Source: UMGS1279 sp045630265
GTDB lineage: Bacteria; Bacillota; Clostridia; Oscillospirales; Acutalibacteraceae
Assembly: GCA_045630265.1 (NCBI GenBank)
Contig: JAZQSV010000013.1
Coordinates: forward strand, 1-19,176
Direction: 5' to 3'
DNA length: 19,176 bases
Position numbers and translations under genes: made by a program. Below, piece after piece: positions 1 to 6,913 of the stretch; positions within the stretch are counted from its first letter, which is position 1; each line of letters opens with the position of its first letter. The notes under the pieces are model-generated. The model ran no database searches. It was not told where the DNA came from and was given only the letters and a program-made list of their open reading frames with translations.

Positions 1-87
1 CAAACATTAAAGAAAATCAAGTTCTTTACCGATTATATTTATAGTGTCAGGGAAAAAGACCATCGAAACGGAGAGACTTCGCAATGA
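1..87 (+). other. Possible 3' end of an upstream gene cut by the window edge
   Basis: Two frames are open from the first base. Frame 1 runs to TGA at 85-87 and would end ...SVREKDHRNGETSQ, with its stop inside the terminator hairpin at 66-104. Frame 3 runs to TAG at 42-44 and would end ...ENQVLYRLYL, 22 nt before that terminator, which is the more usual spacing. The terminator on this strand suggests that a plus-strand transcript ends here. Neither tail is recognisable, so no function is proposed. Confidence 0.25.
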
Positions 88-104
88 AGTAGTCTCCGTT
101 TTTT
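66..104 (+). terminator. Rho-independent terminator
   Basis: Outer arms AAACGGAGA and TCTCCGTTT pair perfectly. The inner GACTTC/GAAGT stem pairs with a small bulge around a short loop. The 3' side ends in a run of six T. It probably ends the transcript of the gene upstream of the window. Confidence 0.75.
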
Positions 105-119
105 CTATACAAAGATAAA

Positions 120-148
120 ATGACACTTTCAAATTTTGAAAGTGTCAT
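120..148. repeat. Perfect 14-bp palindrome with TGACAC/GTGTCA ends
   Basis: Arms 120-133 (ATGACACTTTCAAA) and 135-148 are exact reverse complements separated by one base. It carries the same TGACAC...GTGTCA half-sites as the palindrome at 3396-3418, but with 15 rather than 5 nt between them. It is not followed by a T-run, so a protein-binding site is as likely as an RNA hairpin. It is the first member of a run of palindromes reaching 371. Confidence 0.6.
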
Positions 149-175
149 AGTGGGTTACATACTTTTAAAGAGTAA

Positions 176-325
176 ATACATACCGAATAAACGAGGTCCT
201 TTTTCGGTATGTATAAGCGATATTGCAAACTGCCGTTTGCAACGCTATTTTTGCCGAAAGGCAAAAGCGATATAAAAGCGCTTAGCTTTTGCGATATTAT
301 ATTCGTGCTAAGCACGAATATAATA
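176..325. repeat. Cluster of five adjacent short inverted repeats
   Basis: Successive palindromes: 176-187/203-214 (12 bp, ATACATACCGAA); 223-230/235-242 (8 bp, TTGCAAAC) with an outer AGCG/CGCT pair at 216-219/243-246; 249-255/260-266 (7 bp, TTTTGCC, GAAA loop) with an outer CGC/GCG; 274-279/285-290 (6 bp, AAAAGC); 295-309/311-325 (15 bp, ending TTCGTGCT/AGCACGAA). The CGCT at 243-246 can serve the second or the third hairpin but not both. The word AGCGATAT or a close variant recurs between the stems. Open frames through this stretch have no ribosome site and translate the palindromes, so I do not call a gene. It could be a dispersed hairpin repeat, a dead miniature element or a structured RNA. 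Confidence 0.6.
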
Positions 326-327
326 GA

Positions 328-371
328 GGCCACTTTCTTACGGAGTGCACCTCCTCAAGGTGGTCTTTTTT
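328..371 (+). terminator. Terminator-like hairpin closing the palindrome cluster
   Basis: GGCCAC (328-333) pairs with GTGGTC (360-365, one G-U). Inside it GGAG (342-345) pairs with CTCC (351-354). Six T follow at 366-371. If a transcript arises in the hairpin cluster, it would end here. It also insulates the vanY-like gene downstream. Confidence 0.55.
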
Positions 372-426
372 CATTTGTGTATGAGCTTCAAATACACGTA
401 TAAATGAAAGAATGCAAATTTCCCCC

Positions 427-455
427 TTGTCTTTTCTTTTTATGCAAAGTATAAT
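427..455 (+). promoter_or_regulatory. Sigma-A-type promoter for the VanY-like lipoprotein gene
   Basis: -35 TTGTCT (427-432), 17-nt spacer, -10 TATAAT (450-455). A second TATAAT at 461-466 has no good -35. The leader to the start codon at 524 would be about 60 nt. The ribosome site is AAGGCGG at 507-513. Confidence 0.7.
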
Positions 456-523
456 TATAATATAATCGGTCTGAATTTGTAGATTTTGGCTATCTAAAAT
501 TATTAAAAGGCGGCAAGTACAGA

Positions 524-1531
524 ATGAAAAATATTTTACAAAAGTCGGTAGTAATAAACATTGTTTTTTTGCTTTTGCTAAGCTGTGGCGGTTGTGCTAA
601 TAAAGAAAAGGCCTCCGAAGAATCGAAATCCGTAATTGATGCCGACGCCTCGATAGATGATTCATCTCAAACTCAATCAGAGGAATCCGCACCAGTTGAA
701 TCTAAACTTGAGGAATCCAAAACTCCAGAACCATTGCACATCGGTGTTGAAAAGATTACCCTTAGTAAGTACTCTATTACCCTCATGCAGGGCTTAAATG
801 ATATGCCTATTGTTACAATGCACCCCACAACTGCAACAGATAAGGGTGAAATTTGGTCCAGTAATAATAACAAAGTTGCAACAGTTAACTCTATCGGCAG
901 AATAACCGCTGTAGGTGTTGGAAATTGCGTTATTACTGTGCGCTCTACAGATAATCCAAATGTTTCTGCTGAGGTTTCGGTAACCGTTACACCTTACGTG
1001 GCCCCCGTAGAGCCCGAAGTTACATATATTAACGGAATTTTGATTGCCAATAAAACATACGCTTTGCCAAGCACGTATAATCCCGGTGTTGACCCTGTTG
1101 CAGAAGCGGCTTTGCAAAGAATGTTTGATGCCGCCAAGAAAGACGGACTTAAACTTTTTGTTAAGTCGGGATTTAGAAGTTATGAGACCCAAAAGCGAAT
1201 TTATAATAATTACGTCAGCAGGGACGGTGTGGCTGAGGCAGACCGATACTCTGCAAGACCGGGGCATTCAGAACATCAGACAGGACTTGGTTTTGATATA
1301 AACAAGATTGATTCCAGCTTCGAAGGCACTCCTGAGGCAATTTGGCTTGCCGCAAACTGCCATAAATACGGATTTATTATTCGTTATCCTGCGGGGAAAG
1401 AATCTATAACGGGATATATGTATGAGCCGTGGCACATAAGATATCTTGGCGTTGAAATAGCAACGAACGTTTATAACAGTGGTCTTTGTCTTGAAGAATA
1501 TTTAGGCATAACGTCGGTTTATAGCGAGTAA
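524..1531 (+). CDS. Lipoprotein with BIG2 and VanY-type D,D-carboxypeptidase domains
   Basis: A 335-residue exported protein predicted to trim D-Ala from peptidoglycan stem peptides outside the membrane. Residues 1-20 form a signal peptide (Lys, then a hydrophobic run) ending in cysteines at 21 and 24; LLSC fits a lipobox, so the protein is probably lipid-anchored. A Ser/Glu-rich linker follows to about 72. Residues 74-157 are a bacterial Ig-like BIG2 domain (KITLSKYSITL... WSSNNNKVATV... ITAVGVG). Residues 170-330 are the VanY/DacB peptidase. The metal motif SEHQTGLGFD gives His251 and Asp258, and EPWH gives the catalytic Glu301 and zinc ligand His304, so the active site looks intact. A VanY fold can cut D-Ala-D-Ala or be an L,D-type housekeeping carboxypeptidase; no vanH/A/X genes are nearby, so vancomycin resistance is not implied. 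It has its own promoter and is followed by a separate one for the ABC genes. Confidence 0.88.
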   Translation: MKNILQKSVVINIVFLLLLSCGGCANKEKASEESKSVIDADASIDDSSQTQSEESAPVESKLEESKTPEPLHIGVEKITLSKYSITLMQGLNDMPIVTMHPTTATDKGEIWSSNNNKVATVNSIGRITAVGVGNCVITVRSTDNPNVSAEVSVTVTPYVAPVEPEVTYINGILIANKTYALPSTYNPGVDPVAEAALQRMFDAAKKDGLKLFVKSGFRSYETQKRIYNNYVSRDGVAEADRYSARPGHSEHQTGLGFDINKIDSSFEGTPEAIWLAANCHKYGFIIRYPAGKESITGYMYEPWHIRYLGVEIATNVYNSGLCLEEYLGITSVYSE

Positions 1532-1558
1532 AAAATAAAATGAATTGCCAGTCATTTA

Positions 1559-1567
1559 TGTTATAAT
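1559..1567 (+). promoter_or_regulatory. Extended -10 promoter for the ABC transporter genes
   Basis: TG at 1559-1560, one base, then a perfect TATAAT at 1562-1567. There is no good -35 at the right distance (only AT-rich ATGAAT at 1540-1545), which is tolerable for an extended -10 element. No strong terminator separates it from the upstream gene, so some read-through is possible. Confidence 0.55.
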
Positions 1568-1606
1568 TAATTTTTATCTTATCCTTTAAATAGAAAGGAA
1601 TATTTT

Positions 1607-2530
1607 ATGGACTACGTACTTAGAACCTTTGGGTTATCTAAAAAGTATAAAAAGCAGCTTGCTGTTAATGAAGCCACTATGACCATTTCGCGTGGTGATA
1701 TTTATGGCTTTGTTGGGGAAAATGGCTCTGGCAAGACCACTATTATTCGCTTAATTACCGGCCTTATTTTTCCTTATTCAGGTCGTTACGAACTATTTGG
1801 TGTTGATAATTCATCTAATAGAATTAATGAGGTGCGGCGTAAGGTTGGGGCGGTTGTGGAAAGTCCGTCAATATACCTTAATATGTCGGCCTATGACAAC
1901 CTTAAAATGCAGTGTATGTTGCTTGGCTTACATGCAGATGAAAGAATTGCTAAAGTTTTGGAAGAGGTTGGACTTTTAGAACTTTTGAACAACAAAAAGC
2001 ATGCAAGTAACTATTCTCTTGGTATGCGCCAGCGTTTAGGTATTGCAATGGCCTTGATTAGTGAGCCCGAATTTTTAATACTTGACGAGCCGATGAATGG
2101 ATTAGACCCTGCGGGAATTGTTGAGGTCAGGGAACTTATTTTAAAGCTTAACCGCGAAAAAAATATTACATTTTTAATTTCTTCACATATTTTAAGCGAG
2201 CTTTCTTTAGTGGCAACCAAATACGGAATTATTTCCAAAGGTCATATTATAAAGGAGATTACTGCTTCTGAGCTTCGGGAGGAAATCTCTAAAACCACAG
2301 ACATCACAGTAAATAACACTGAAAAACTTTACGAATTGTTTGACAGTGCGAATGGAGATAAAAAGTTTTCTTATATTCCTAATGGAATTAGTTTTGTGGG
2401 CGATGTAAACCTTAATGAAATTTTGTCCTCTATTATAGCACAGGGTATTGGTATTACCTCAGTCAATTGCCACGAGTCTACTTTTGAGGATTATTATCTT
2501 GAAACGATAGGGGGTAAGGGGCGTGAATAA
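1607..2530 (+). CDS. ABC transporter ATP-binding protein, BcrA/lantibiotic-export type
   Basis: A 307-residue cytoplasmic ATPase that should power the permease encoded next. Walker A GENGSGKTT covers residues 37-45 (Lys43). The Q-loop area reads VVESPSIY, with Glu where many ABC proteins have Gln, which is typical of the BcrA/antibiotic-exporter subgroup. The signature YSLGMRQR is at about 136-143. Walker B LILDEP has Asp160-Glu161, followed by the D-loop NGLD. The H-loop His is 194 (SSHIL). Residues 225-307 are the usual C-terminal extension. Relatives export or confer immunity to bacitracin and lantibiotics, but the substrate here is unknown. The ribosome site GAAAGGAA (1593-1600) is well spaced from ATG. 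The 3' end overlaps the permease gene by 8 nt, implying translational coupling. Confidence 0.92.
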   Translation: MDYVLRTFGLSKKYKKQLAVNEATMTISRGDIYGFVGENGSGKTTIIRLITGLIFPYSGRYELFGVDNSSNRINEVRRKVGAVVESPSIYLNMSAYDNLKMQCMLLGLHADERIAKVLEEVGLLELLNNKKHASNYSLGMRQRLGIAMALISEPEFLILDEPMNGLDPAGIVEVRELILKLNREKNITFLISSHILSELSLVATKYGIISKGHIIKEITASELREEISKTTDITVNNTEKLYELFDSANGDKKFSYIPNGISFVGDVNLNEILSSIIAQGIGITSVNCHESTFEDYYLETIGGKGRE

Positions 2531-3356
2531 GCTTATAAATTTAGATTTTAAAAGGGTTTTTAGAGATAAGCTTTTTTTAGTTGTTGGTATTTTGGCCGCT
2601 ATTTTTGCGGTAATTACGCCACTTCTATACCTTATAATTTTCGGAAGCATAGAGGAACTCGACGAAACAACAAAACAGATGCTTTCGGGCTACGTTACCG
2701 CTAAGGGTCAGTTTTTTGGCGCCTTTTCATTTGGCAATAATTTGGGTCTTATAGCTCCGCTTCTTATCGGTATTATTCTTTTTAAAGATTATAGTTTTGG
2801 CACTATAAGAAACAAAATTATTGCGGGACATTCACGTGTATCAATATTTTTATCAAACTTTATTGTTTGCTTTGTTGTGTTATTTGGTGTTGTGTTGGCA
2901 CATGCTTTGCTGACCCTATTTATCTGTCTTCCGTTTTTCGATTACCAGCCGACACCCTTTACAACGGCTGATTTTTGGTATTTACTAGAGTCGCTACTCT
3001 TTCAAATGTTGGTTTATTTATTTGTTTCGGCTTTCGTAAGCTTGCTTTGTGTAACACAAAAGAATATAGGCCTTGTTATTGTTTTGTATATCGCCGTAGT
3101 TCTGGGATTTTCGATGGTTGCCGGTATTTTGCAGATGGTTCTTATAACCTTCAAGGCGCAACCGAATCTAGAAAAGACCGCTAATATTCTTGAATTTTTA
3201 CAGCGGATCAACGTTTTTAATTCGTCGGCGACCATAGGTCTTGGCACCTCTTATAATGCCAAGGACGTTTGGTATTACATGTTTACTCCTATTATACTTT
3301 CTTTTGGGTTGCTTACAATTGGCTCTTGGAAATTTTCGAGAAAAGATTTAAAATAA
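2523..3356 (+). CDS. ABC-2 type transporter permease
   Basis: A 277-residue integral membrane protein, partner of the preceding ATPase. The GTG start at 2523 overlaps the ATPase stop by 8 nt, and the ribosome site GGGGTAAGGGG lies inside the ATPase gene. About six membrane segments are visible: roughly 18-40, 73-88, 107-135, 153-175, 180-203 and 250-268. The large hydrophilic stretch between the first two (41-70) fits the ABC2_membrane/BcrB-like layout. The N-terminus (LDFKRVFRDK) is the amphipathic cytoplasmic lead-in common in these permeases. The likely role is export of, or protection from, an envelope-active compound; specificity cannot be read from the sequence. A terminator follows 6 nt after the stop, so the operon is just these two genes. 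Confidence 0.88.
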   Translation: MNKLINLDFKRVFRDKLFLVVGILAAIFAVITPLLYLIIFGSIEELDETTKQMLSGYVTAKGQFFGAFSFGNNLGLIAPLLIGIILFKDYSFGTIRNKIIAGHSRVSIFLSNFIVCFVVLFGVVLAHALLTLFICLPFFDYQPTPFTTADFWYLLESLLFQMLVYLFVSAFVSLLCVTQKNIGLVIVLYIAVVLGFSMVAGILQMVLITFKAQPNLEKTANILEFLQRINVFNSSATIGLGTSYNAKDVWYYMFTPIILSFGLLTIGSWKFSRKDLK

Positions 3357-3361
3357 GTTTT

Positions 3362-3392
3362 TTAAAGCCACACAACGTGTGGCTTTTGTTTT
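3362..3392 (+). terminator. Rho-independent terminator after the ABC operon
   Basis: Perfect 10-bp stem AAAGCCACAC (3364-3373) / GTGTGGCTTT (3377-3386) with a 3-nt loop, followed by a T-rich tract (TGTTTTTCC). Confidence 0.85.
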
Positions 3393-3395
3393 TCC

Positions 3396-3418
3396 TTATG
3401 ACACGAAAAGTGTCATAA
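3396..3418. promoter_or_regulatory. Operator-like palindrome upstream of the PAP2/XRE operon
   Basis: TTATGACAC (3396-3404) and GTGTCATAA (3410-3418) are exact reverse complements around GAAAA. The site sits 12 bp upstream of the -35 box at 3431 and lacks the T-run of a terminator. It shares TGACAC/GTGTCA with the palindrome at 120-148. A dimeric regulator, perhaps the XRE protein of this operon, is a reasonable binder; that is inference. Confidence 0.45.
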
Positions 3419-3430
3419 CAGTTACGTTTT

Positions 3431-3459
3431 TTGTCTTTATTATTTCTTTTGCTTATGAT
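3431..3459 (+). promoter_or_regulatory. Promoter of the PAP2/XRE operon
   Basis: -35 TTGTCT (3431-3436), 17-nt spacer, -10 TATGAT (3454-3459). It lies about 45 nt before the chosen ATG at 3503. Confidence 0.6.
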
Positions 3460-3502
3460 AAATTTAATCTGTGCTGAATAGGTGCAGAAAGGGAAGAATA
3501 TT

Positions 3503-4186
3503 ATGAAGGCAAAATGCAAAAGGGAACTAATACTAAGCATAATTTTTTTAGGTTTATTTTTATTGCTTACATTTCTTATACAAATTGTTGACCGAAAACC
3601 TATAGGTGCAAATGGTACTTTGGTTGGATTTGCGACCCTTAATGGCAAAATCCACGAAATAATTGGGGTTAATATGACCCTTTACGTTATAACTGACTGG
3701 CTGGGTCTGGTGCCGATCTTTATTTGTATGGGATTTGGTGTGTTAGGAGTTGTTCAGTTAGTAAAAGAGAAAAACTTATTTAAGGTTGACCTTGACATTT
3801 TTATTTTAGGATTTTACTATATTATTGTGATAATCGGTTATTTGGTGTTTGAAATGATACCAATAAACTATAGACCAATACTAATTAACGGCTATTTGGA
3901 GCCGTCCTACCCATCCTCCACAACACTGCTTGTGCTTTCGGTTATGCCAACTCTTACCTTTGAAATTAGGCGTAGAATAAAAAGTGTTGCCGTAAAAAGG
4001 GTTATTAGTTTATTTGTGATAACGTTTTCTGCCTTTATGTTGGTGGGCAGACTTGTTTCGGGTGTTCATTGGTTTACCGATATTGCAGGAGCTTTATTTT
4101 TAAGCTTAGGACTGTTTTACGGGTACAAATTTCTTGTATTTAAGTTGGAAAAAAGAAAGATTTTGGGGGGCAAATTATGGAACTAG
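3503..4186 (+). CDS. PAP2-superfamily-like membrane protein with altered motifs 1 and 2
   Basis: A 227-residue protein with about six membrane segments (near 9-29, 60-83, 98-115, 140-158, 165-183 and 195-212). PAP2 enzymes dephosphorylate lipid phosphates such as undecaprenyl pyrophosphate. Motif 3 is intact as R-x5-H-x3-D: Arg183, His189 (the phospho-accepting His) and Asp193 in GRLVSGVHWFTD. Motif 2, normally PSGH, reads PSST (Pro137 to Thr140), so its His is Thr. In motif 1 (K-x6-RP) Arg124-Pro125 is present but the Lys position is Glu117. I recall similar YPSSTT sequences in other Clostridia, so this may be a genuine subfamily, but I cannot verify that. The start is ATG 3503, with AAAGGG at 3488-3493; a GTG at 3482 in frame would place the ribosome site inside the gene. 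The 3' end overlaps the regulator gene by 10 nt. Catalytic activity is uncertain. Confidence 0.8.
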   Translation: MKAKCKRELILSIIFLGLFLLLTFLIQIVDRKPIGANGTLVGFATLNGKIHEIIGVNMTLYVITDWLGLVPIFICMGFGVLGVVQLVKEKNLFKVDLDIFILGFYYIIVIIGYLVFEMIPINYRPILINGYLEPSYPSSTTLLVLSVMPTLTFEIRRRIKSVAVKRVISLFVITFSAFMLVGRLVSGVHWFTDIAGALFLSLGLFYGYKFLVFKLEKRKILGGKLWN

Positions 4187-4794
4187 GTGAGAAACTTCAA
4201 AACCTTAGAAAAAGCAAGGGGTTAACACAAGAAGAACTAGCCGATATTTTGTACGTTTCAAGAACGGCGGTTTCCAAATGGGAGTCGGGCAGGGGGTACC
4301 CCAGCATTGATTCGCTAAAGGAGATATCAAGGTTTTTCTCTATTTCGTTGGACGATTTACTTTCTGGTGAAAAGTTGCTTTTTATTGCTGAAAAGGAAAA
4401 TAAATCAAATATAAAAAATATATGCAACCTGCTTTTTGGCAGTGTGGATTTACTTTACTTTATGCTTATCATTTTGCCACTCTATCCCAATACGGTTTCG
4501 GGGCGTATTTATTCGGTTAATTTACCGAGTTTTAGCGCTGTATCGCCTTTAAATATAACCTTGCATTGGGTGTTATTTACTTTGCTTATTTGTATAGGGA
4601 TTTTTGAACTTATATTTACAAAAACGTGCAATGGAAAGGCGAGTAGGTGGATTAAATGCGCATCTATACTAATAGCAGTTTTTGCGGTAATTTTTCTTGC
4701 CGCCACAAGAGAGGTTTATGCCGTAATATTTGCTTTTTTGCTGCTTATAATAAAGGGCGCAATTCTTTTAAAAAGCATTAAAATGGGCTATTAA
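4177..4794 (+). CDS. XRE-family regulator with C-terminal membrane domain
   Basis: A 205-residue protein. Residues 5-60 are a Cro/C1-type helix-turn-helix (LRKSKGLTQEELADILYVSR, then AVSKWESGRGYPS and a DDLL end), which should bind DNA as a dimer. After a charged stretch (65-83) come about four hydrophobic segments, near 86-103, 124-146, 158-175 and 178-196, so the regulator is probably membrane-bound. This arrangement is common in Firmicutes beside membrane-protein or transporter genes, where it is thought to sense membrane or partner state. The start at 4177 overlaps the upstream stop, with GGGGGG (4165-4170) as ribosome site. The tight coupling to the PAP2-like gene suggests the two proteins act together. 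The palindrome at 3396-3418 is a candidate target. No enzymatic domain is seen. Confidence 0.85.
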   Translation: MELGEKLQNLRKSKGLTQEELADILYVSRTAVSKWESGRGYPSIDSLKEISRFFSISLDDLLSGEKLLFIAEKENKSNIKNICNLLFGSVDLLYFMLIILPLYPNTVSGRIYSVNLPSFSAVSPLNITLHWVLFTLLICIGIFELIFTKTCNGKASRWIKCASILIAVFAVIFLAATREVYAVIFAFLLLIIKGAILLKSIKMGY

Positions 4795-4826
4795 AAAAAC
4801 TATAGGTGAACTATCTGAAGTTATCG

Positions 4827-4870
4827 AATAAAATACCCCCGCAGTTTAAAAACTGCGGGGGTATTTTATT
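4827..4870. terminator. Bidirectional terminator between convergent genes
   Basis: Perfect 21-nt arms 4827-4847 and 4850-4870 with a GC-rich core (CCCCCGCAG/CTGCGGGGG) flanked by A-rich and T-rich ends, so it works on either strand. It ends the XRE transcript and, 10 nt after its stop, the DUF5107 transcript. Confidence 0.9.
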
Positions 4871-4880
4871 CTTATTTACT

Positions 4881-6893
4881 TTAGTGAGTTCTAAAGTCGA
4901 GTTTGCCAAGAGGATATTCGGTTTCAACCATTTTTGCGAGTTCTTTTTCATCGGTGATGCCTGTTTTCTCGCTTAAAATGTGGCTGTAAAGAGTAATCCA
5001 AAGGTCGGAAAGGTCAGTGTCGGCCTCTTTCATATCAGGCATTTCGAATGCGGGATTCAAAATTTCAGCCGCCTCGTTAAATTTATCAACCTTCATAAGC
5101 GCAGATGCAAGGTAAAGCTTAATACGGCCGTCCTCACTCATAGCGACGGGGAGGGTAGCATAGGTGTCAATCCACTTTTGATATTCGCCCGCGGCAAGGT
5201 AGGTAGTAGCAGTATCAAGCACAATACTTCTGCAGGTGTTGTTAAGCTTAATGGCTGCCTCCATATATTCTACTGCCTTTTTAGCATCGCCAAGCTCGTT
5301 ACGCCAAATCATAGCAAGGTTGCGATTAACCCAAGCGGTCTGCTTAACTCCCAATGATTCCTCAAAGTACTTCTTAGCAGCGTTAAGGTCGCCGTTTGCA
5401 TACTTCATAACACCAAGGTGCATTAGTGAATACCAGTTACGGTTTTCTGCCTTTTCAAGGGCTTTTTCGAGCTTTTCTGCCCAAGTGGCATCAACAAGAT
5501 AACCTTCCGGAGCATAGGTGGTATCACGTTCTAAAATTGCACCGGTATCTAAAAGAAGCTGCCACTCTCTTTGAACCTCGCTCATAGAAAACTCAGGGAA
5601 TTCAAAGTAGTCGGAAAGAGAAATTTCGCCGTTTGCGGCACGTCTTAGGTTTTCAAGTGCACCCCAACCGGAACCAGTGTTTAAGAATTCCTGCGGTTCT
5701 GCAGTAACTAGCTTTGCGGCCTCAAGGGTGTTTTCCATACCATTTTCAAAAATGGCCTCCATAGAAGCGTCGGCCTCATCAATAGCGCCAAACCAGTCGC
5801 CATGAATCTTCTCTTTGTCGGTGCTGATAGCACCGTATCCCTCAACCCAGCTCCAGGTATCGCCATCGGCCATAGGAATATGCTCAAGCTGTGTATGTGC
5901 AAGACCGGCTTGAATTTCAACGTAGCCGTCGTTAGTGCCGTCGGAAAGGAACTGATTCCAGTTTCTACCGCCGCCGCTCTGACCCCAGATAAATAGCTTT
6001 CTGCCAATAAGCTCTTTAGTAGAACACTGAAGCAGACCGTAACCCTCGTCGTCAACCGCTACAATCCATTTCTTGCTTGACCTTGGAACGTCAAAGAAGA
6101 AGTCAAGTGAGCGGCCAAAGTTTGCAGGATAGCTAACGTCAGCATCAAAACCGTCGGGCAACTTTCTCTTATCAAGTGTATAGTGGTTGTTGCCGAAGAA
6201 GTTAATAAAGGTGTCGTTTGCGGGGGCAACAACACGGGTCTTTTTAACCTCGGGAACTGCAATGTTTGACCACCAGTACATCCAAACCTCTTTGCCTGTG
6301 CGGTTTTCAATACGGGGTCTTATATAAAGCATTTTAGAGTCTTCAGGAAGCCAGGCGTCATAGCCGTAGGCGCAACCGCGAATACGCTCGTACTCATAAA
6401 CTCTAACGCCCTCACTACCATCGCTCATTTTAAGCTTTCTTGCAAATATAGAGTCGCATGTAAAGGGGTTGTGGCCCTTAATCGAAACGTTAAATTCAAC
6501 GCCGCCACTAAACCAAGCATTACGAAGAGCAAGGTTACCGGGCTGGAATACGGGGTTTCTGTATAAAAGCTCGCGGCCTTTTTCTTTATCCCAAAGCGAC
6601 CAAAGCCTGCCGCCCAGCTCGGGAAGGATAACTGCCTTTAAATATTTGTTTTCCAAAACAACCGCGCGATATACCTTGTCCTTACGATTACGGTCGTAAC
6701 CGTTTTGCTCACGGTAGGGAAGAAGGGTGGGAATCATACCCTCTCCTATGTAGCGCTTGTCCTCTTCGGGAATGGCATCGGTAACCTCAATTTTAGCGTG
6801 GATGTAAGCATTGTTTTTAATATCGGGTAGGGGATTTTCTTCGCCCATACCTGCGGAAGGTATTACGTAGGGCTCAATGTAGCATTTTGACAT
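4881..6893 (-). CDS. DUF5107 domain protein with TPR repeats
   Basis: A 670-residue, apparently cytoplasmic protein with no signal peptide. The N-terminal half (about residues 40-340) matches the DUF5107 style: LPELGGRLWSLWDKEKGREL, then NPVFQPGNLALRNAWFSGGVEFN, HNPFTCD and a later WGQSGGGRNWNQFL. This is a beta-rich, mutarotase-like fold often found near glycan-use genes. The C-terminal part (about 500-650) is helical with TPR-like repeats (NRNWYSLMHLGVMKYANGDL, then AAKKYFEESLG; KKAVEYMEAAIKLN). The catalytic role of the family is not established, and a carbohydrate-related role is only an inference. The start is ATG 6893, preceded by GAAAGGA with 9-nt spacing. An in-frame extension of 43 codons to 7022 would be encoded by the inverted-repeat element, and the ATG at 6902 overlaps the ribosome site, so I reject both. 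The gene is alone in its transcript, with a promoter at 7230-7258. Confidence 0.85.
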   Translation of the reverse strand: MSKCYIEPYVIPSAGMGEENPLPDIKNNAYIHAKIEVTDAIPEEDKRYIGEGMIPTLLPYREQNGYDRNRKDKVYRAVVLENKYLKAVILPELGGRLWSLWDKEKGRELLYRNPVFQPGNLALRNAWFSGGVEFNVSIKGHNPFTCDSIFARKLKMSDGSEGVRVYEYERIRGCAYGYDAWLPEDSKMLYIRPRIENRTGKEVWMYWWSNIAVPEVKKTRVVAPANDTFINFFGNNHYTLDKRKLPDGFDADVSYPANFGRSLDFFFDVPRSSKKWIVAVDDEGYGLLQCSTKELIGRKLFIWGQSGGGRNWNQFLSDGTNDGYVEIQAGLAHTQLEHIPMADGDTWSWVEGYGAISTDKEKIHGDWFGAIDEADASMEAIFENGMENTLEAAKLVTAEPQEFLNTGSGWGALENLRRAANGEISLSDYFEFPEFSMSEVQREWQLLLDTGAILERDTTYAPEGYLVDATWAEKLEKALEKAENRNWYSLMHLGVMKYANGDLNAAKKYFEESLGVKQTAWVNRNLAMIWRNELGDAKKAVEYMEAAIKLNNTCRSIVLDTATTYLAAGEYQKWIDTYATLPVAMSEDGRIKLYLASALMKVDKFNEAAEILNPAFEMPDMKEADTDLSDLWITLYSHILSEKTGITDEKELAKMVETEYPLGKLDFRTH

Positions 6894-6913
6894 AAAAAAC
6901 ATTCCTTTCAATA

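Noticed and set aside
209..403. 64-codon open frame on the plus strand (and a 62-codon frame opposite) in the hairpin array
   Set aside because: No ribosome site; the predicted peptide only translates the palindromes and the terminator-like hairpin.
794..1267. 157-codon minus-strand open frame inside the VanY-like gene
   Set aside because: Shadow of a well-supported gene with intact catalytic motifs; no ribosome site and no recognisable domain.
524..1531. Vancomycin-resistance vanY
   Set aside because: Only the carboxypeptidase family is present; vanR/S/H/A/X partners are absent, so a general wall role is more likely.
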